A stretch of DNA of 64,000 bases. It comes from Panacagrimonas sp. (GTDB lineage Bacteria > Pseudomonadota > Gammaproteobacteria > Nevskiales > Nevskiaceae). The notes beneath the pieces are model-generated. The model had not been told where the DNA came from. It searched no databases and saw only the letters and a program-made list of their open reading frames with translations. The stretch spans positions 1 to 64,000 of the forward strand of contig NZ_JAJFBP010000015.1 of the NCBI RefSeq assembly GCF_020697055.1, read 5' to 3'. The translations under genes and the position numbers were made by a program. Below, piece after piece: positions 50,745 to 60,498 of this stretch. Each line of letters starts with the position of its first letter. Positions within the stretch are counted from its first letter, which is position 1.

Positions 50745-51212
50745 CTACCGCTTCTCCAGCGCCGCCTTCAATGCCGGCGGAATGTTGTAGTCGTAGCTCT
50801 TGCGCTCGACACGCTCGCTGATGCGCCAGCCCGACGCGGTCCGCACGTAGCGGTCGAGGTACCACAGGCCGAGGAACATCGTGTCGCTGCCCTCTCCATC
50901 GGCACGCGGCAGCACCATCGGGTTGAAGCACGCCACCTTGCCGATCGCGGCATCGCCCTCGATCTCGAACGACAGATTGCCGATCAGATGCATGTAGCCC
51001 GGGAAATGTTTCAGCGCCTCGGGCAGCCAGGCGCGCGCCTGCGGATAGCGCCCCGCGATGCCGCCCATCGCGGTGTAATCGATCCATGCATCAGGCGTGA
51101 ACACCGCATCGAGCCGCTCGAACGCGCGCTCGTCGATGGCGTACGCGTAATCGGTGACCAGCTGCGCCAGATCGAGCCGGTCGGCCAGCAGGGCCGCGCG
51201 CGCGGGGCTCAC
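50745..51212 (-). CDS. SnoaL-like NTF2-fold protein
   Basis: 155 aa cone-shaped NTF2/SnoaL fold: LVTDYAYAIDERAFERLDAV, TPDAWIDYTAMGGIAGRY, and the strand run WYLDRYVRTASGWRISERV. Such proteins include dehydratases, isomerases and hydroxysteroid-processing enzymes. It overlaps the ketosteroid isomerase gene by four bases, so the pair is translated together, and a related NTF2-fold gene occurs at 59989-60477. The specific reaction is unknown. Confidence 0.78.
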   Translation of the reverse strand: MSPARAALLADRLDLAQLVTDYAYAIDERAFERLDAVFTPDAWIDYTAMGGIAGRYPQARAWLPEALKHFPGYMHLIGNLSFEIEGDAAIGKVACFNPMVLPRADGEGSDTMFLGLWYLDRYVRTASGWRISERVERKSYDYNIPPALKAALEKR

Positions 51213-51610
51213 GAGACGCCGAGCACTTCCATGTCGCTCGGGCCCCAGAACGCGCGCATCGAGCTGAACTTGCCGTCCTCGTTGAACGTCATCACGTCGA
51301 TCACGCGGATCACCGCGCGCGCGGTCTTGTCGCCTTGCGGCATGTTGAGTTCGACGTCGAACGCCATCGCGGCGCTGTTGCCGTGCGATCCGCGGATCGG
51401 CGCGGCGAGCTTGAGCCTGGCGCCGCTCTTGATCGCGTAGGCGTAGAACTCCGCGATCGCCTTGCGCCCGGACTTGGGCGGCGTACCGACCGGGTCCTCG
51501 ACCGTCGCGTCGTCGGCGTACAGCGCCACGATGCCGTCGGGATCGACGCGGTTGAACGCGTCGATGTAGGCCTGCATCGCGTCCTTCATCTTCTGCTGCG
51601 GATTGCTCAT
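51209..51610 (-). CDS. ksi: Delta-5-3-ketosteroid isomerase
   Basis: 133 aa. The key residues align with bacterial KSI: Tyr15 in MQAYIDAFNRVD, Asp39 in DDATVEDPVG, and Asp105 in RVIDVMTFNEDGKFSS. KSI shifts the C5-C6 double bond into conjugation in 3-keto-delta-5 steroids. The start MSNPQQKMKDAM is used because the longer version adds a poorly conserved head. Couples to the SnoaL-like gene. Near KshA and a LuxR regulator, which fits a steroid catabolic side cluster. Confidence 0.85.
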   Translation of the reverse strand: MSNPQQKMKDAMQAYIDAFNRVDPDGIVALYADDATVEDPVGTPPKSGRKAIAEFYAYAIKSGARLKLAAPIRGSHGNSAAMAFDVELNMPQGDKTARAVIRVIDVMTFNEDGKFSSMRAFWGPSDMEVLGVS

Positions 51611-51692
51611 GGCGGCTGCACTCGCGGTCACGGAGCGCATAGGCTCGCCAGCGCGCGGACGCGACGAATCGTCCGCATGGCGTAGGGTCCCG

Positions 51693-53123
51693 CTACGGGA
51701 TCCAGTCCACCGGCTCCAGCGCCTTCTTCAGGAACGGGATCATCACGTCGGCCTGCGACCAGCCCCACTGGAACGCCTTGTCGAAATCCGCGGGCGGCGG
51801 CAGCAGGTTCACCGGCGACAGCGTCGGCTCGAAGCGCATCAGCCAGTCGAAATACGGACGCTGCGCGGGCAGCTGCAACTGCACGATCTGCGTGACCGGC
51901 CACAGCCACAGGTGCTGCGGCTCGAACTGCGGATGGAAACAGTCGAGCGCCAGGTAGAACGCGCTGCGGGTGCCGATGCGGCCGCTGTCGACGCCTTCCC
52001 ACGCGATGCGGGCCGGCACGTTCGCCGCCACGCCACCGTCGACGAACAGCGCGACCTCGTGGTCCTCGCGCAGCTTGTTGAGGATGGCGTCGGACTGCGC
52101 GTCGCGCGCCGGCGGCTCGTACTGCAGCACCGCGGGAATCGCCGCCGACAGGCCCACCGCGTCGGCCACGCGAATGCCGCGGGTCGCCGGGTCGCGACCG
52201 AGCACCAGCGGCCGCACCACGTTGGGGTTCACGAACGTGCCGAGCAGCAGCATGCGTTCGGCGAGCAGCTTGGAGAAGCGCGCCTGCGTGCGCTCGCGCG
52301 CCACGATGTTGCGCGCGGTGGCCGGCAGATGGTCGTACACGCGCTTGCGGATGCCGCCGACGACCGCCTCGTACGGAATCTCCAGGTCGGACAAGCGCAG
52401 CGGCGTGCCGTCGGGGTTCTGCATGACCTTGTGCATCGCGCGCAGGTGCAGGCGCATCAGGCCCGGCAGCGTGTGCGTGGTGCCGATGTAGGGACGTCCG
52501 AAGATGCTGCGCAGGCTCAGCGCCTTGGCCCAGGCCATCAGGGCGTCGATGTCGAGGTGGCGCGAACGGGCCAGGAACGCGCCGATCAGCGCGCCGATCG
52601 AGGACCCGACGAGGTAGTCCGATGACAGGCCTTCGGCCCGCAGGCGCGCCGCCGCACCGATGTAGACGAAGCCCGCACCGCCGCCGCCGCCGGCGATCGT
52701 CACCAGCGCCTTGCGACCGACTTCGCCGTCGAGCTCGGCTTCTGAGAAATCCTTCTTGTGGATCTCGAGCAGCCGCGGACGCGCGTCGACGAGCGCCGCC
52801 TGCAACGGACCGAGCACCGCCGCGCTCTGCGTCAAGCGCTCCTTGTGCGACTCCTCGCGGTGCAGCGGACGGTACAGCGCCCGCAGCACCAGCTCGCGAA
52901 AGGGCTCGACGATGGCCGGATCGACCTCGATCTCGATGCGCCGCGCCTGGTGCAGCGCCGCGCCCGGCGCGAACCGGTGCAGCCGCGCGAAGCCCAGGAT
53001 GTAGCGCAGGCGGTGCAGGTCGCGCTCGGGCATCAGGCCGGGGTGCGCGAGCCAGGCGCGCACCAACGCCATTTCCATACGCTGCAGTTTGAGCAGCGTT
53101 TTGTGCCTGACGTGCGACGCCAT
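51693..53123 (-). CDS. Patatin-like phospholipase
   Basis: 476 aa. The patatin domain starts VTIAGGGGGAGFVYIGAAAR (oxyanion loop) and SSDYLVGSSIGALIGAFLAR (GxSxG nucleophile), and the catalytic Asp lies in VALFVDGGVAANVPARIAWE. An N-terminal region of about 130 residues looks like the DUF3336-type helical extension. Ser-Asp dyad hydrolases of this kind act on acyl lipids; the target here is unknown. The start MASHVRHKTLLKL is preferred over an upstream in-frame ATG because the upstream residues are low-complexity. It is divergent from the LuxR gene. Confidence 0.85.
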   Translation of the reverse strand: MASHVRHKTLLKLQRMEMALVRAWLAHPGLMPERDLHRLRYILGFARLHRFAPGAALHQARRIEIEVDPAIVEPFRELVLRALYRPLHREESHKERLTQSAAVLGPLQAALVDARPRLLEIHKKDFSEAELDGEVGRKALVTIAGGGGGAGFVYIGAAARLRAEGLSSDYLVGSSIGALIGAFLARSRHLDIDALMAWAKALSLRSIFGRPYIGTTHTLPGLMRLHLRAMHKVMQNPDGTPLRLSDLEIPYEAVVGGIRKRVYDHLPATARNIVARERTQARFSKLLAERMLLLGTFVNPNVVRPLVLGRDPATRGIRVADAVGLSAAIPAVLQYEPPARDAQSDAILNKLREDHEVALFVDGGVAANVPARIAWEGVDSGRIGTRSAFYLALDCFHPQFEPQHLWLWPVTQIVQLQLPAQRPYFDWLMRFEPTLSPVNLLPPPADFDKAFQWGWSQADVMIPFLKKALEPVDWIP

Positions 53124-53315
53124 CTTCCCCCCGACCGGTTGCGCAATGCCTCGCGGTGCGTGCCGCGAAGTCCGGGCGATCTTAGAAGAGCCCGGCGCGA
53201 AGATCATTACCGTCCGCGCCCGCTACACTCCGCCCATCGACGAATCGATCAAATAGAGAAAGCGGCCGCGCGACGATGAAGCACTCGCGCCGGCCGCACG
53301 CTGGCGAGGAGGACC

Positions 53316-54494
53316 ATGGCGACAGTGGCGAAATCCCAGCAGCAGCCGGCCGCGCCCGCGAGCGGCGCCCCACCGTGGGCACTGCTCGACCGGCTGTTGT
53401 CGGCGATCTACGAAGGCCCGCTCGAATCGCCACCCTGGCAGTCGGCCCTGCAGATGCTGCGCGACCACCTGCAGGCCGCGCACGTCACGCTGATGCTGCG
53501 ACCGCCGTCGCCGGACAGCGCGGGCGTGATGATCAACACCGGCACCACCACGGTGGAGGCGGTGAAGTCGTACGAGACCCACTTCTTCGCGCTCGATCCG
53601 TTCGTGCGTCTGCAGGAAGGCCAGGTGGTCACCGCCGAGGAGCTGATCGGTAAGCAGTGGTTGGAGAGCCCGGTCTACGTCGACTACCTCAAGCCGCTCG
53701 ACATCCGTCACCTGCTCGGCGCCGACATGTACACGCGCGACGGCATCGAATGCCGCCTGCGCATCACCCGCGGCCACGATGCACAGCCGTTCAGCGCGGC
53801 CGACAAGTCGCTGTGCGTGGCCTTGCTGCCGCACCTGAAGCGCTCGATCCAGCTGCACGCGCGACTGGATTCGCTCGAATGCGAACGCCAGCTCTTCGCC
53901 GGCACGATCAACCGGATGCTGCTGGGCATCATCAGCTTTTCGCAGACCGGCCAGATCCTGGAGATGAACCAGGAAGCCAAGCGCATCCTCGGCGAGAAGG
54001 ACGGCATCTGGCTCAGCGGCACCACGCTCACCGCCGACAGCGTGCAGGAAGGACGCGAGCTGCAACGCATGCTCAAGCAGGCGTTCTCCGACCATCCGGC
54101 CGAGGAAGAAGGCCCCGGCGTGGTGCAGGCGCTGTCGATCACGCGGCCGTCGGGCCGCGCCAAGCTCGGTGTGCTGATCCGGGCGATCCCGCTGGGCCCG
54201 TGGTCCGAAAGCCGCCAGCGTCCGGGTACCGTGGTGTTCCTGCGCGATCCCGAATCCAGCGGCGCACAGCCGTCGCAGGAACTCGTGCGACGCCTGTTCG
54301 GCCTGACGCGCATGGAAGCGCAGCTCGCGCTGCTGCTGACCGAGGGCCTGACGCTGGACGAGGCCGCCGAACAGATGAACGTGCGCCGCAACACCGCGCG
54401 CACGCACCTGCGCTCGATCTTTTCGAAGACCGGCGTGACCCGTCAGACGATGCTGGTGAGGTTGCTGCTCAACAGCGTCATTTCGCTGGGGTGA
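53316..54494 (+). CDS. LuxR-type transcriptional regulator
   Basis: 392 aa. The last 70 residues are a LuxR/FixJ HTH: FGLTRMEAQLALLLTEGLTL and EAAEQMNVRRNTARTHLRSI with FSKTGV. The N-terminal region is a sensory domain with no REC Asp, roughly an autoinducer/PAS-like fold (ITRGHDAQPFSAADKSLCVA, GIISFSQTGQILEMNQEAKR). LuxR regulators of this shape (TeiR) control steroid use in Comamonas; here it borders the steroid-like genes, so a similar role is an inference. Strong GAGGAGGA ribosome site. Confidence 0.85.
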   Translation: MATVAKSQQQPAAPASGAPPWALLDRLLSAIYEGPLESPPWQSALQMLRDHLQAAHVTLMLRPPSPDSAGVMINTGTTTVEAVKSYETHFFALDPFVRLQEGQVVTAEELIGKQWLESPVYVDYLKPLDIRHLLGADMYTRDGIECRLRITRGHDAQPFSAADKSLCVALLPHLKRSIQLHARLDSLECERQLFAGTINRMLLGIISFSQTGQILEMNQEAKRILGEKDGIWLSGTTLTADSVQEGRELQRMLKQAFSDHPAEEEGPGVVQALSITRPSGRAKLGVLIRAIPLGPWSESRQRPGTVVFLRDPESSGAQPSQELVRRLFGLTRMEAQLALLLTEGLTLDEAAEQMNVRRNTARTHLRSIFSKTGVTRQTMLVRLLLNSVISLG

Positions 54495-54504
54495 GACTCG
54501 ACGT

Positions 54505-54607
54505 CCCCTCTTCCGCTTGCGGGAGAGCGTGGCGCGAAGCGCCGGGAGAGGGCGTGCGCAGATACAAGTCCCTCTCCCCTGCCCCTCTCCCGCACGCAGG
54601 AGAGGGG
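54505..54607. repeat. CTCTCCC-type nested inverted repeat between convergent genes
   Basis: Outer arms of about 23 bases (54505-54527, CCCCTCTTCCGCTTGCGGG; 54585-54607, CTCTCCCGCACGCAGGAGAG) are imperfect inverted copies. Inside, GGGAGAGGG (54544-54552) pairs with CCCTCTCCC (54570-54578). It lies between the 3' ends of the LuxR and cupin genes and could act as a two-way terminator. Same family as the hairpin at 32506-32545. Confidence 0.7.
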
Positions 54608-54618
54608 AAGAAGAAAGA

Positions 54619-55077
54619 TCACGCCGCCTTCTTCTGCGTCTCCATGAACGCCGCCCAGGCGCCCTGCACCTGCTTCCAGCCGACCACGGCGATCGGCGCT
54701 TCATCCGGCGTGATGAACACCAGCGGCCCGAGGAAGCTCATATAGAACTCGCTGTCGACCGGGAACTCGGTCTTGTCGTGACGCGCGCCCGCCGACTCGA
54801 AGCCGTAGCCCGGCGCCACCGCGGTGTCGCCGCCGGCCTGCTTGCCGCCGCGCACGTCCATGCGTCCCTTGGTCAGCAGGTATTCGCCCGGACCCTGGTG
54901 GATGTGGGCGTTGAAGGACGACCCGGCCGGGCAGTCGAAGTACGCCGTCCACGAGCCGAGGCCCGGCTCGACGTTCAGCAGCTTCCAGCGGATGCCACCC
55001 TTGGACAGCGCCTCCGGAAACGGCGCCCACGGCATCTGGTCGATCTGCTGGTATTCCTCTTTGACCTGGCTCTTCAT
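54619..55077 (-). CDS. Cupin-domain protein
   Basis: 152 aa. A jelly-roll cupin is visible: AYFDCPAGSSFNAHIHQGPG with the metal-binding His pair and EYLLTKGRMDVRGG as motif 1, and SAGARHDKTEFPV as motif 2. It resembles the 2,4-dihydroxyacetophenone dioxygenase-like cupins. The function is not known. It begins 83 bases after the glcF stop codon on the same strand and could be co-transcribed with glcDEF. Confidence 0.75.
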   Translation of the reverse strand: MKSQVKEEYQQIDQMPWAPFPEALSKGGIRWKLLNVEPGLGSWTAYFDCPAGSSFNAHIHQGPGEYLLTKGRMDVRGGKQAGGDTAVAPGYGFESAGARHDKTEFPVDSEFYMSFLGPLVFITPDEAPIAVVGWKQVQGAWAAFMETQKKAA

Positions 55078-55160
55078 CGCTTGGCTCCTCGTATGTCTGT
55101 CGTGTGGCTCCGGGTCTGGTGCCCGGGAAGACCGAACTACATGCCGGGTCGCGGGCGGCG

Positions 55161-56480
55161 TCAAGACGGAGAAACCTGGGGCGGCGACGGCATGGCCGCC
55201 GGTTTCGGCCCGCCGGTAGCCCAATCGAGCAACTCGACCGTGTGCACGACGGGCAGGCCGCCCGTTCCGCGCGACAGCTGCGTGAGGCAGCCGATGTTGC
55301 CGGTGGCCACCAGCTGCGGCGACCCGGACGCAAGCGCCGTCAGCTTGCGCGTGCGCAGCGCCCCGGCCAGTTCGGGCTGCAGGATGTTGTAGACGCCGGC
55401 CGAACCGCAGCACAGGTGCGCGTCCGGCACCTCGGTCAGCGAAAAGCCCGCCTGCGTCAGCAACGCGCGGGGCGGTTCGCGCACGCGCTGGCCGTGCTGC
55501 AGCGAGCAGGCCGCGTGGTAGGCCACGCGCAGCTCGCCGCCGGGACGCGTGACCGGCGGCAGTCCGTGATGCGCGATGACTTCGCTGACGTCGCGCGCGA
55601 GCGCCGACACCCGCGCCGCGCGTTCGGCGTACGCCGGATCGTCGCGCAGCAGGAAGCCATAGTCGCGCAGGCTCGTGCCGCAGCCCGAGGCGGTGACGAC
55701 GATCGCATCGAGCCCGCCCTGTTCGATCACGCGGCTCCACGCGTCGATGTTCGCGCGGGCGAACGCCACGCTCTGCGCTTCGCGCCCCAGGTGATGCACC
55801 AGTGCGCCGCAGCACCCCTGCCCCGGCGCCGCCACGACCTCGATGCCCATCCGCGCGAACAGCCGCCTCGCGGCCTGCTGGATGCCCGGCTGCAGCACCG
55901 GTTCGGCGCAGCCGTCGAGAAACGCGACGCGCGCGCGCGGCACCGCCGTCCCGGCGATGACGGGCGTGCCCACCACACCCCTGGGCTTGGCGGCGAGTTC
56001 GAGCATCGCCCGCAGCGACCGGAACACGCCGCGCCGCGGCAGCAGCCCGCGCAACGGCGCGAACACCCGTCCCAACGCCAGCGCGACGGCGAAGCGCTGC
56101 CGATACGGCAGCAGCCACGCCAGCAGCGCGCGCAGCGTCCGATCGATCCAGGGTCGCTGGTAGCGCTGCTCGATCCACGCGCGCGAATGGTCGACCAGGT
56201 GCATGTAGTCCACGCCCGACGGACACGTGGTCTTGCACGACAGGCACGACAGGCAGCGATCGATGTGCTTGACCGTCTGCGCGCTCGGCGTGCGCTGGTT
56301 CTCCAGCATGTCCTTCATCAGCATGATGCGGCCGCGCGGCCCGTCGAGCTCGTCGCCGAGCAGCGCGTAGGTCGGACAGGTGGCGTTGCAGAAGCCGCAA
56401 TGCACGCAGGTGCGGATCGCCTTCTCGGAGGCCGCGACGTGCGGATCGCGCAACTGCTCGGCGGTGAAGCGCGTCTGCAT
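55161..56480 (-). CDS. glcF: Glycolate oxidase iron-sulfur subunit GlcF
   Basis: 439 aa. Two [4Fe-4S] clusters: CVHCGFCNATCP and CLSCLSCKTTCP. Two CCG-type domains follow (CAEPVLQPGIQQ, GQGCCGALVHHLG, CCGSAGVYNILQ), typical of GlcF and heterodisulfide-reductase-like subunits. It passes electrons from the FAD subunits to the membrane quinone pool. The start codon shares one base with the glcE stop (TGATG), so translation is coupled. Confidence 0.9.
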   Translation of the reverse strand: MQTRFTAEQLRDPHVAASEKAIRTCVHCGFCNATCPTYALLGDELDGPRGRIMLMKDMLENQRTPSAQTVKHIDRCLSCLSCKTTCPSGVDYMHLVDHSRAWIEQRYQRPWIDRTLRALLAWLLPYRQRFAVALALGRVFAPLRGLLPRRGVFRSLRAMLELAAKPRGVVGTPVIAGTAVPRARVAFLDGCAEPVLQPGIQQAARRLFARMGIEVVAAPGQGCCGALVHHLGREAQSVAFARANIDAWSRVIEQGGLDAIVVTASGCGTSLRDYGFLLRDDPAYAERAARVSALARDVSEVIAHHGLPPVTRPGGELRVAYHAACSLQHGQRVREPPRALLTQAGFSLTEVPDAHLCCGSAGVYNILQPELAGALRTRKLTALASGSPQLVATGNIGCLTQLSRGTGGLPVVHTVELLDWATGGPKPAAMPSPPQVSPS

Positions 56481-57670
56481 CAGCCGATTCCCGGGGCGTT
56501 CATCGAGGTGAAGGGGCCGTCACCGAGCACGTCGAACGGATCGAAACCCTGCTTGACGCGACGGCTGAGCGCGGCGATCGGCGCGGGCTGCGGCGGTGCG
56601 ACCGGCAGACGCGCGCGCAGCGCTTCGGGCGCGCGCACCCGCCAGGCGTGTCCGCCGGCTTCGTCCACCTTTGCGCGCACGCGCTCGGCGTCGGCCTCGG
56701 CCGACATCGCCAGCCACACCAGCGCGCCCGCCCAGTCGAACAGCGCGGCGCCGACCTGCGTGCCGACCACCGATGCGACCGTCCGGGCCGCCGCGGTCGA
56801 AGGCAGCGACAGCCGCCACAACAACGGCGCGTCGGCGGCGAACGGCTGCACGTCGCGCACCGCATTCCACAGCGCCGCCGACTCGTCGGCCAGGATCGCG
56901 CGCGCCGCGCGCGGCACGCCCAGCGCCGGCGCGAGCTGGCGCAGGCGCTCGTCCACCGAGGCGCGGAATCCTTCGAGCCGCAACGCCGCGCGTCCGTCCG
57001 GAAGGCAGGCGGCGCAGGACACCTCCAGGGGCAGCGCCATCGCGCGTCGCAGCAGCGCCAGCGCGGCGTCGACCTCGAGCGGATCGACCAGCAACGTCGC
57101 CTCGTGCTGCGGTCGGGGCAGCACGCGCAGCGTCACCTCGGTGAGCAGCGCCAGCGTCCCCCACGATCCGACCATCAGCTTGGAGAGGTCGTATCCCGTG
57201 ACGTTCTTGATCACGCGCCCGCCGGCACGGAATACCTCGCCGCGGCCGGACACCGCCTCGAACCCGAGCAGGTGATCGCGCACGTTGCCGGCCGACAGCC
57301 GACGCGGACCGGCCCAGCCGCTGCCGAGCACACCGCCGATCGTGGTACGCGCGGGCAGCGTGCCGTGGAGGTGCACGTGGCGCGGCGGGTCGAAAGCCAG
57401 CATCTGGCCGCGCTCGGCGAGCAGGTCCTCGACGAAGTCCAGCGGCGTGCCCGCGCGCACCGACAGCACGAGTTCTTCGGGTTCGTAGCGGGTCACGCCG
57501 GTCAGGGCGCTGCTGTGCAGCTCGCGCGTGTTCCCGTCGGACGCGCACATCAGCGGTCGTCGCGTGCCGCCACCGACGATGCGCAGCATCGACTTCGCGG
57601 CCGCGGCCTCGCGCACGGCGTCGGCCGCCTCCTGCACGTTCACCGGTCGCAGCGCGGCGCTCGAGGTCAT
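56480..57670 (-). CDS. glcE: Glycolate oxidase FAD-binding subunit GlcE
   Basis: 396 aa. Half-length FAD-linked oxidase: [18 protein letters not shown] at the centre of the flavin fold, [20 protein letters not shown], and [20 protein letters not shown]. GlcE lacks the full catalytic half of GlcD and works as its partner. The start at 57670 overlaps the glcD stop by one base. C-terminal Pro/Arg-rich part is poorly conserved. Confidence 0.9.
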   Translation of the reverse strand: MTSSAALRPVNVQEAADAVREAAAAKSMLRIVGGGTRRPLMCASDGNTRELHSSALTGVTRYEPEELVLSVRAGTPLDFVEDLLAERGQMLAFDPPRHVHLHGTLPARTTIGGVLGSGWAGPRRLSAGNVRDHLLGFEAVSGRGEVFRAGGRVIKNVTGYDLSKLMVGSWGTLALLTEVTLRVLPRPQHEATLLVDPLEVDAALALLRRAMALPLEVSCAACLPDGRAALRLEGFRASVDERLRQLAPALGVPRAARAILADESAALWNAVRDVQPFAADAPLLWRLSLPSTAAARTVASVVGTQVGAALFDWAGALVWLAMSAEADAERVRAKVDEAGGHAWRVRAPEALRARLPVAPPQPAPIAALSRRVKQGFDPFDVLGDGPFTSMNAPGIG

Positions 57671-59163
57671 CAGAAGCGCGGCAGATCGGGATGCGGCAGC
57701 CGGCCACCGTGCACGTGCACGCGACCGAGCTCGGCGCAGCGATGCAGCGTCGGAAAGACCTTTCCAGGATTGAGCAGGCCTTCCGGATCGAAGGCGCATT
57801 TCAGGCGCTGCATCTGCGCCAGGTCGATCTCGCCGAACATCTCGGGCATCAGGTCGCGCTTCTCGACGCCGACGCCGTGTTCGCCCGTGAGCACGCCGCC
57901 CACTTCGACGCACAGGCGCAGGATCTCGGCGCCGAAGGCTTCGGCGCGCTCGAGCTGCCCGGGCTGGTTGGCGTCGTACAGGATCAGCGGGTGCAGGTTG
58001 CCGTCACCTGCGTGGAAAACGTTGGCGACGCGCAGCCCGTGGCGCTCCGACATCTCGTTCATCCGGTGCAGCACCTTGGCGAGCTGTCCGCGCGGGATCG
58101 TGCCATCCATGCAGTAGTAGTCGGGCGAGATCCGGCCCACCGCCGGAAACGCCGACTTGCGACCGGCCCAGAACTGCAGGCGCTCGTCCTCGTTGCGGGA
58201 CAGGCGCACCACGCTGGCGCCGTTGCCGCGCGCGATCTCGGTGACGCGATCGAGCACGTGGTTGCACTCGCCGGCGACGCCGTCCGCCTCGACGATCAGC
58301 ACCGCCTCGACCTCGAGCGGATAGCCGACGTGCAGGAACTCCTCGGCCGCGAGCGTCGCGAGCCGGTCCATCATCTCCATGCCTGCCGGAATGATCCCGG
58401 CGCCGATGATGTCGGCCACGCATTGCCCCGCCGATTCGACGCTCGGAAATCCCAGCAGCGCCGCGCGTGCGACCTGCGGCCGCGGCAGGATGCGCACCGT
58501 CACCTCGGTGATGACGCCGAGCATCCCTTCCGACCCGTTGATGACGCCGAGCCAGTCGTAGCCCGGTGCGTCCAGCGTGCGTCCGCCGAAGCGCAGGATC
58601 TCGCCGTCCATCGTCACCAGCTCGACCCCCAGCACGTTGTTGGTGGTCAGGCCGTACTTCAGGCAGTGCACGCCGCCCGAGTTCTCGGCGACGTTGCCGC
58701 CGATCGAGCACGCGATCTGGCTCGACGGATCCGGTGCGTAGTAGAAGCCCTGGCCCCTGACCGCGTCGGTGATCGCCAGGTTCGTGACGCCCGGCTGGGC
58801 CACGACGACCCGGTTGTCGAAATCCACCTCGAGAATGCGGTTGAAGCGCGACAGCCCGACGACCACGCCGTCCTGCAGCGGAAGCGCACCCCCGGAGAGC
58901 GAGGTGCCGGCACCGCGCGCGACCACTTTGACCGCGTGCTGCCTGCAGAACTTCAGGATCTGCGCGACCTGCGCGGTCGTGCGCGGCAGCACCACCGCCA
59001 GCGGCAGCTGGCGGTACGCGGTGAGCCCGTCGCTCTCGTAGGCAACCAGCGACTCGCCGTCGTCGATCACGCCCTCGCCGGCGACGATGCGGCGCAATCC
59101 CGCGACGATCTGCGCCCGCGCCGCGAGCACGGACGCATCGGGAGCGGGCATGCGCAGGCTCAT
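57670..59163 (-). CDS. glcD: Glycolate oxidase catalytic subunit GlcD
   Basis: 497 aa FAD-linked oxidase (vanillyl-alcohol-oxidase fold). FAD site [20 protein letters not shown], the [20 protein letters not shown] loop, and the C-terminal [12 protein letters not shown] substrate site. Oxidises glycolate (or D-lactate-like 2-hydroxy acids) to glyoxylate. First of a tight glcDEF set. No glcC regulator or glcG is present. A D-lactate dehydrogenase reading is the main alternative. Confidence 0.92.
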   Translation of the reverse strand: MSLRMPAPDASVLAARAQIVAGLRRIVAGEGVIDDGESLVAYESDGLTAYRQLPLAVVLPRTTAQVAQILKFCRQHAVKVVARGAGTSLSGGALPLQDGVVVGLSRFNRILEVDFDNRVVVAQPGVTNLAITDAVRGQGFYYAPDPSSQIACSIGGNVAENSGGVHCLKYGLTTNNVLGVELVTMDGEILRFGGRTLDAPGYDWLGVINGSEGMLGVITEVTVRILPRPQVARAALLGFPSVESAGQCVADIIGAGIIPAGMEMMDRLATLAAEEFLHVGYPLEVEAVLIVEADGVAGECNHVLDRVTEIARGNGASVVRLSRNEDERLQFWAGRKSAFPAVGRISPDYYCMDGTIPRGQLAKVLHRMNEMSERHGLRVANVFHAGDGNLHPLILYDANQPGQLERAEAFGAEILRLCVEVGGVLTGEHGVGVEKRDLMPEMFGEIDLAQMQRLKCAFDPEGLLNPGKVFPTLHRCAELGRVHVHGGRLPHPDLPRF

Positions 59164-59188
59164 GCCGCCGGGCTCCTGTCCGTCCCGC

Positions 59189-59707
59189 TCAACCCGAGAC
59201 GAGCTTGCGCTGCCCCTTGGCCGAGAGGACCTCGATCCAGTAGCCGTCCGGATCCTTGATGAAGGCCAGGCCCTTCATCTTGCCGTCGTCCGGGCGCTTG
59301 ACGAACTCCACGCCGAGCTTCTCGAACCGCTCGCACGCGGCGTAGACGTCCGGCACCGTGATGCCGATGTGGCCGAAGCCGCGCGGATCGGCGTTGCCGT
59401 TGTGATAGCCCGCGAACGCGGCGTCACTCTCGGTGCCGTAGTTGTGCGTGAGCTCGATCGCCGCCTTCTGGTTGAACGTGAACTCGGCACGGTCGACCGG
59501 ATCGGTCGGTAGCGCGCCGTCCTCCGGACGCAGGTAGCCCATGAAGTACAGGCTGAACTTCATCTCCGGAAAGTCGAACTTGTTGAGCAGCGTCATGCCC
59601 AGCACGTCGCGGTAGAACGGCACCGACTTCTCCGGATCGCGGATCCGCAGCATCGTCTGGCTCATGATGAATTCGCGGGTCGATTCGACCCCGGCGGCGG
59701 CGCTCAT
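59189..59707 (-). CDS. gloA: Lactoylglutathione lyase (glyoxalase I)
   Basis: 172 aa. Metal ligands by family pattern: Gln in [14 protein letters not shown], Glu/His in [14 protein letters not shown], His in [11 protein letters not shown], and Glu in [11 protein letters not shown]. Converts the methylglyoxal-glutathione hemithioacetal to S-lactoylglutathione. It starts 26 bases upstream of glcD in the transcript direction, so it may share a promoter with glcDEF. Confidence 0.9.
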   Translation of the reverse strand: MSAAAGVESTREFIMSQTMLRIRDPEKSVPFYRDVLGMTLLNKFDFPEMKFSLYFMGYLRPEDGALPTDPVDRAEFTFNQKAAIELTHNYGTESDAAFAGYHNGNADPRGFGHIGITVPDVYAACERFEKLGVEFVKRPDDGKMKGLAFIKDPDGYWIEVLSAKGQRKLVSG

Positions 59708-59836
59708 GTCACGTCTCCTGTGGTCCCGATCGGATCAAGGCCGAATGAGACCCGAGGGCGGGCAGCTGGCGCAAGACGGCCTTGCCCGACCTTGCGATGG
59801 AGAGGGACTGTCAGGTGGAGAGATTTACCACTTCAA

Positions 59837-59973
59837 GAATCACGCAAAGACGCAAAGACGCAGAGAACGCAAAGGAAACAGATTTGGGCCGGCTCGAAAC
59901 GACAGAGCACGCTCCCAAGGTGACGGCCTTCCATCACGCTTTTCTGTGCGGCCTTTGCGTCTTTGCGTGATTC
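59837..59973. repeat. 137-bp element with perfect 21-bp inverted ends (CGCAAAG type)
   Basis: The first 21 bases (starting GAATCACGCAAAGACGCAAA) and the last 21 bases are perfect reverse complements. The interior, about 95 bases, contains no gene. CGCAAAGACGCAAAG is a common dispersed repeat core in bacterial genomes. The element ends 16 bases past the stop codon of the following SnoaL-like gene and could stop or stabilise its transcript. A shorter cousin lies at 20771-20842. Confidence 0.8.
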
Positions 59974-59988
59974 GGCTGGCCACCAGAA

Positions 59989-60477
59989 TCAGCTCGCCGG
60001 CAACTGGCGCCCGTGCCTGGCCAGCCAATGCGCCGTGAGGTTCGGCGGCTCGGTGAACGGCGTGACGATCTCGAACACGCGCTCGTAGCTGGCGAACCTG
60101 ATCTTCCACTCGCCGCCGATCTTGACGTAGCGATCGCGGTACAACGCCGAGCCGTCGGTGACGATCTTGTTGCGCAGGTCGCAGAACCAGTCCTTGAGGT
60201 ACCAGGTCGCGTGCGCCTCGGTCGGTGAATCGAGCGCGATCTCCGGATGGTTCACGTGGTGGAAGGCCACCGCCTCGGAATGGAACGCGTAGCCGATCGC
60301 CTCGAGGATCTTGTCGCGGCCCTGCGCCTCGAATCGGTAGCTGCCGCCGACGTAGCAGACACCGGCGTCCTCGGTGAACAGCTCGCGCAGCTCGTCGAGG
60401 TTGGCGGTGTCGATGCAGCGGCAGTAGCGGTACTTGAGCTGACGGATCAGCTCGTAGTCCTCGAGCGGTAGGGCCAT
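59989..60477 (-). CDS. SnoaL-like NTF2-fold protein, second copy
   Basis: 162 aa NTF2/SnoaL fold: LIRQLKYRYCRCIDTANLDE, LFTEDAGVCYVGGSYRFEAQ, WYLKDWFCDLRNKIVTDGSA. Only distantly like the 50745-51212 protein. Catalytic residues cannot be assigned. Steroid and polyketide clusters often contain such proteins as isomerases or hydratases. It follows the LolA-like gene by 21 bases on the minus strand and is probably in the same operon. Confidence 0.75.
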   Translation of the reverse strand: MALPLEDYELIRQLKYRYCRCIDTANLDELRELFTEDAGVCYVGGSYRFEAQGRDKILEAIGYAFHSEAVAFHHVNHPEIALDSPTEAHATWYLKDWFCDLRNKIVTDGSALYRDRYVKIGGEWKIRFASYERVFEIVTPFTEPPNLTAHWLARHGRQLPAS

Positions 60478-60498
60478 GGGTCGCGATCGCCTGTGGGT

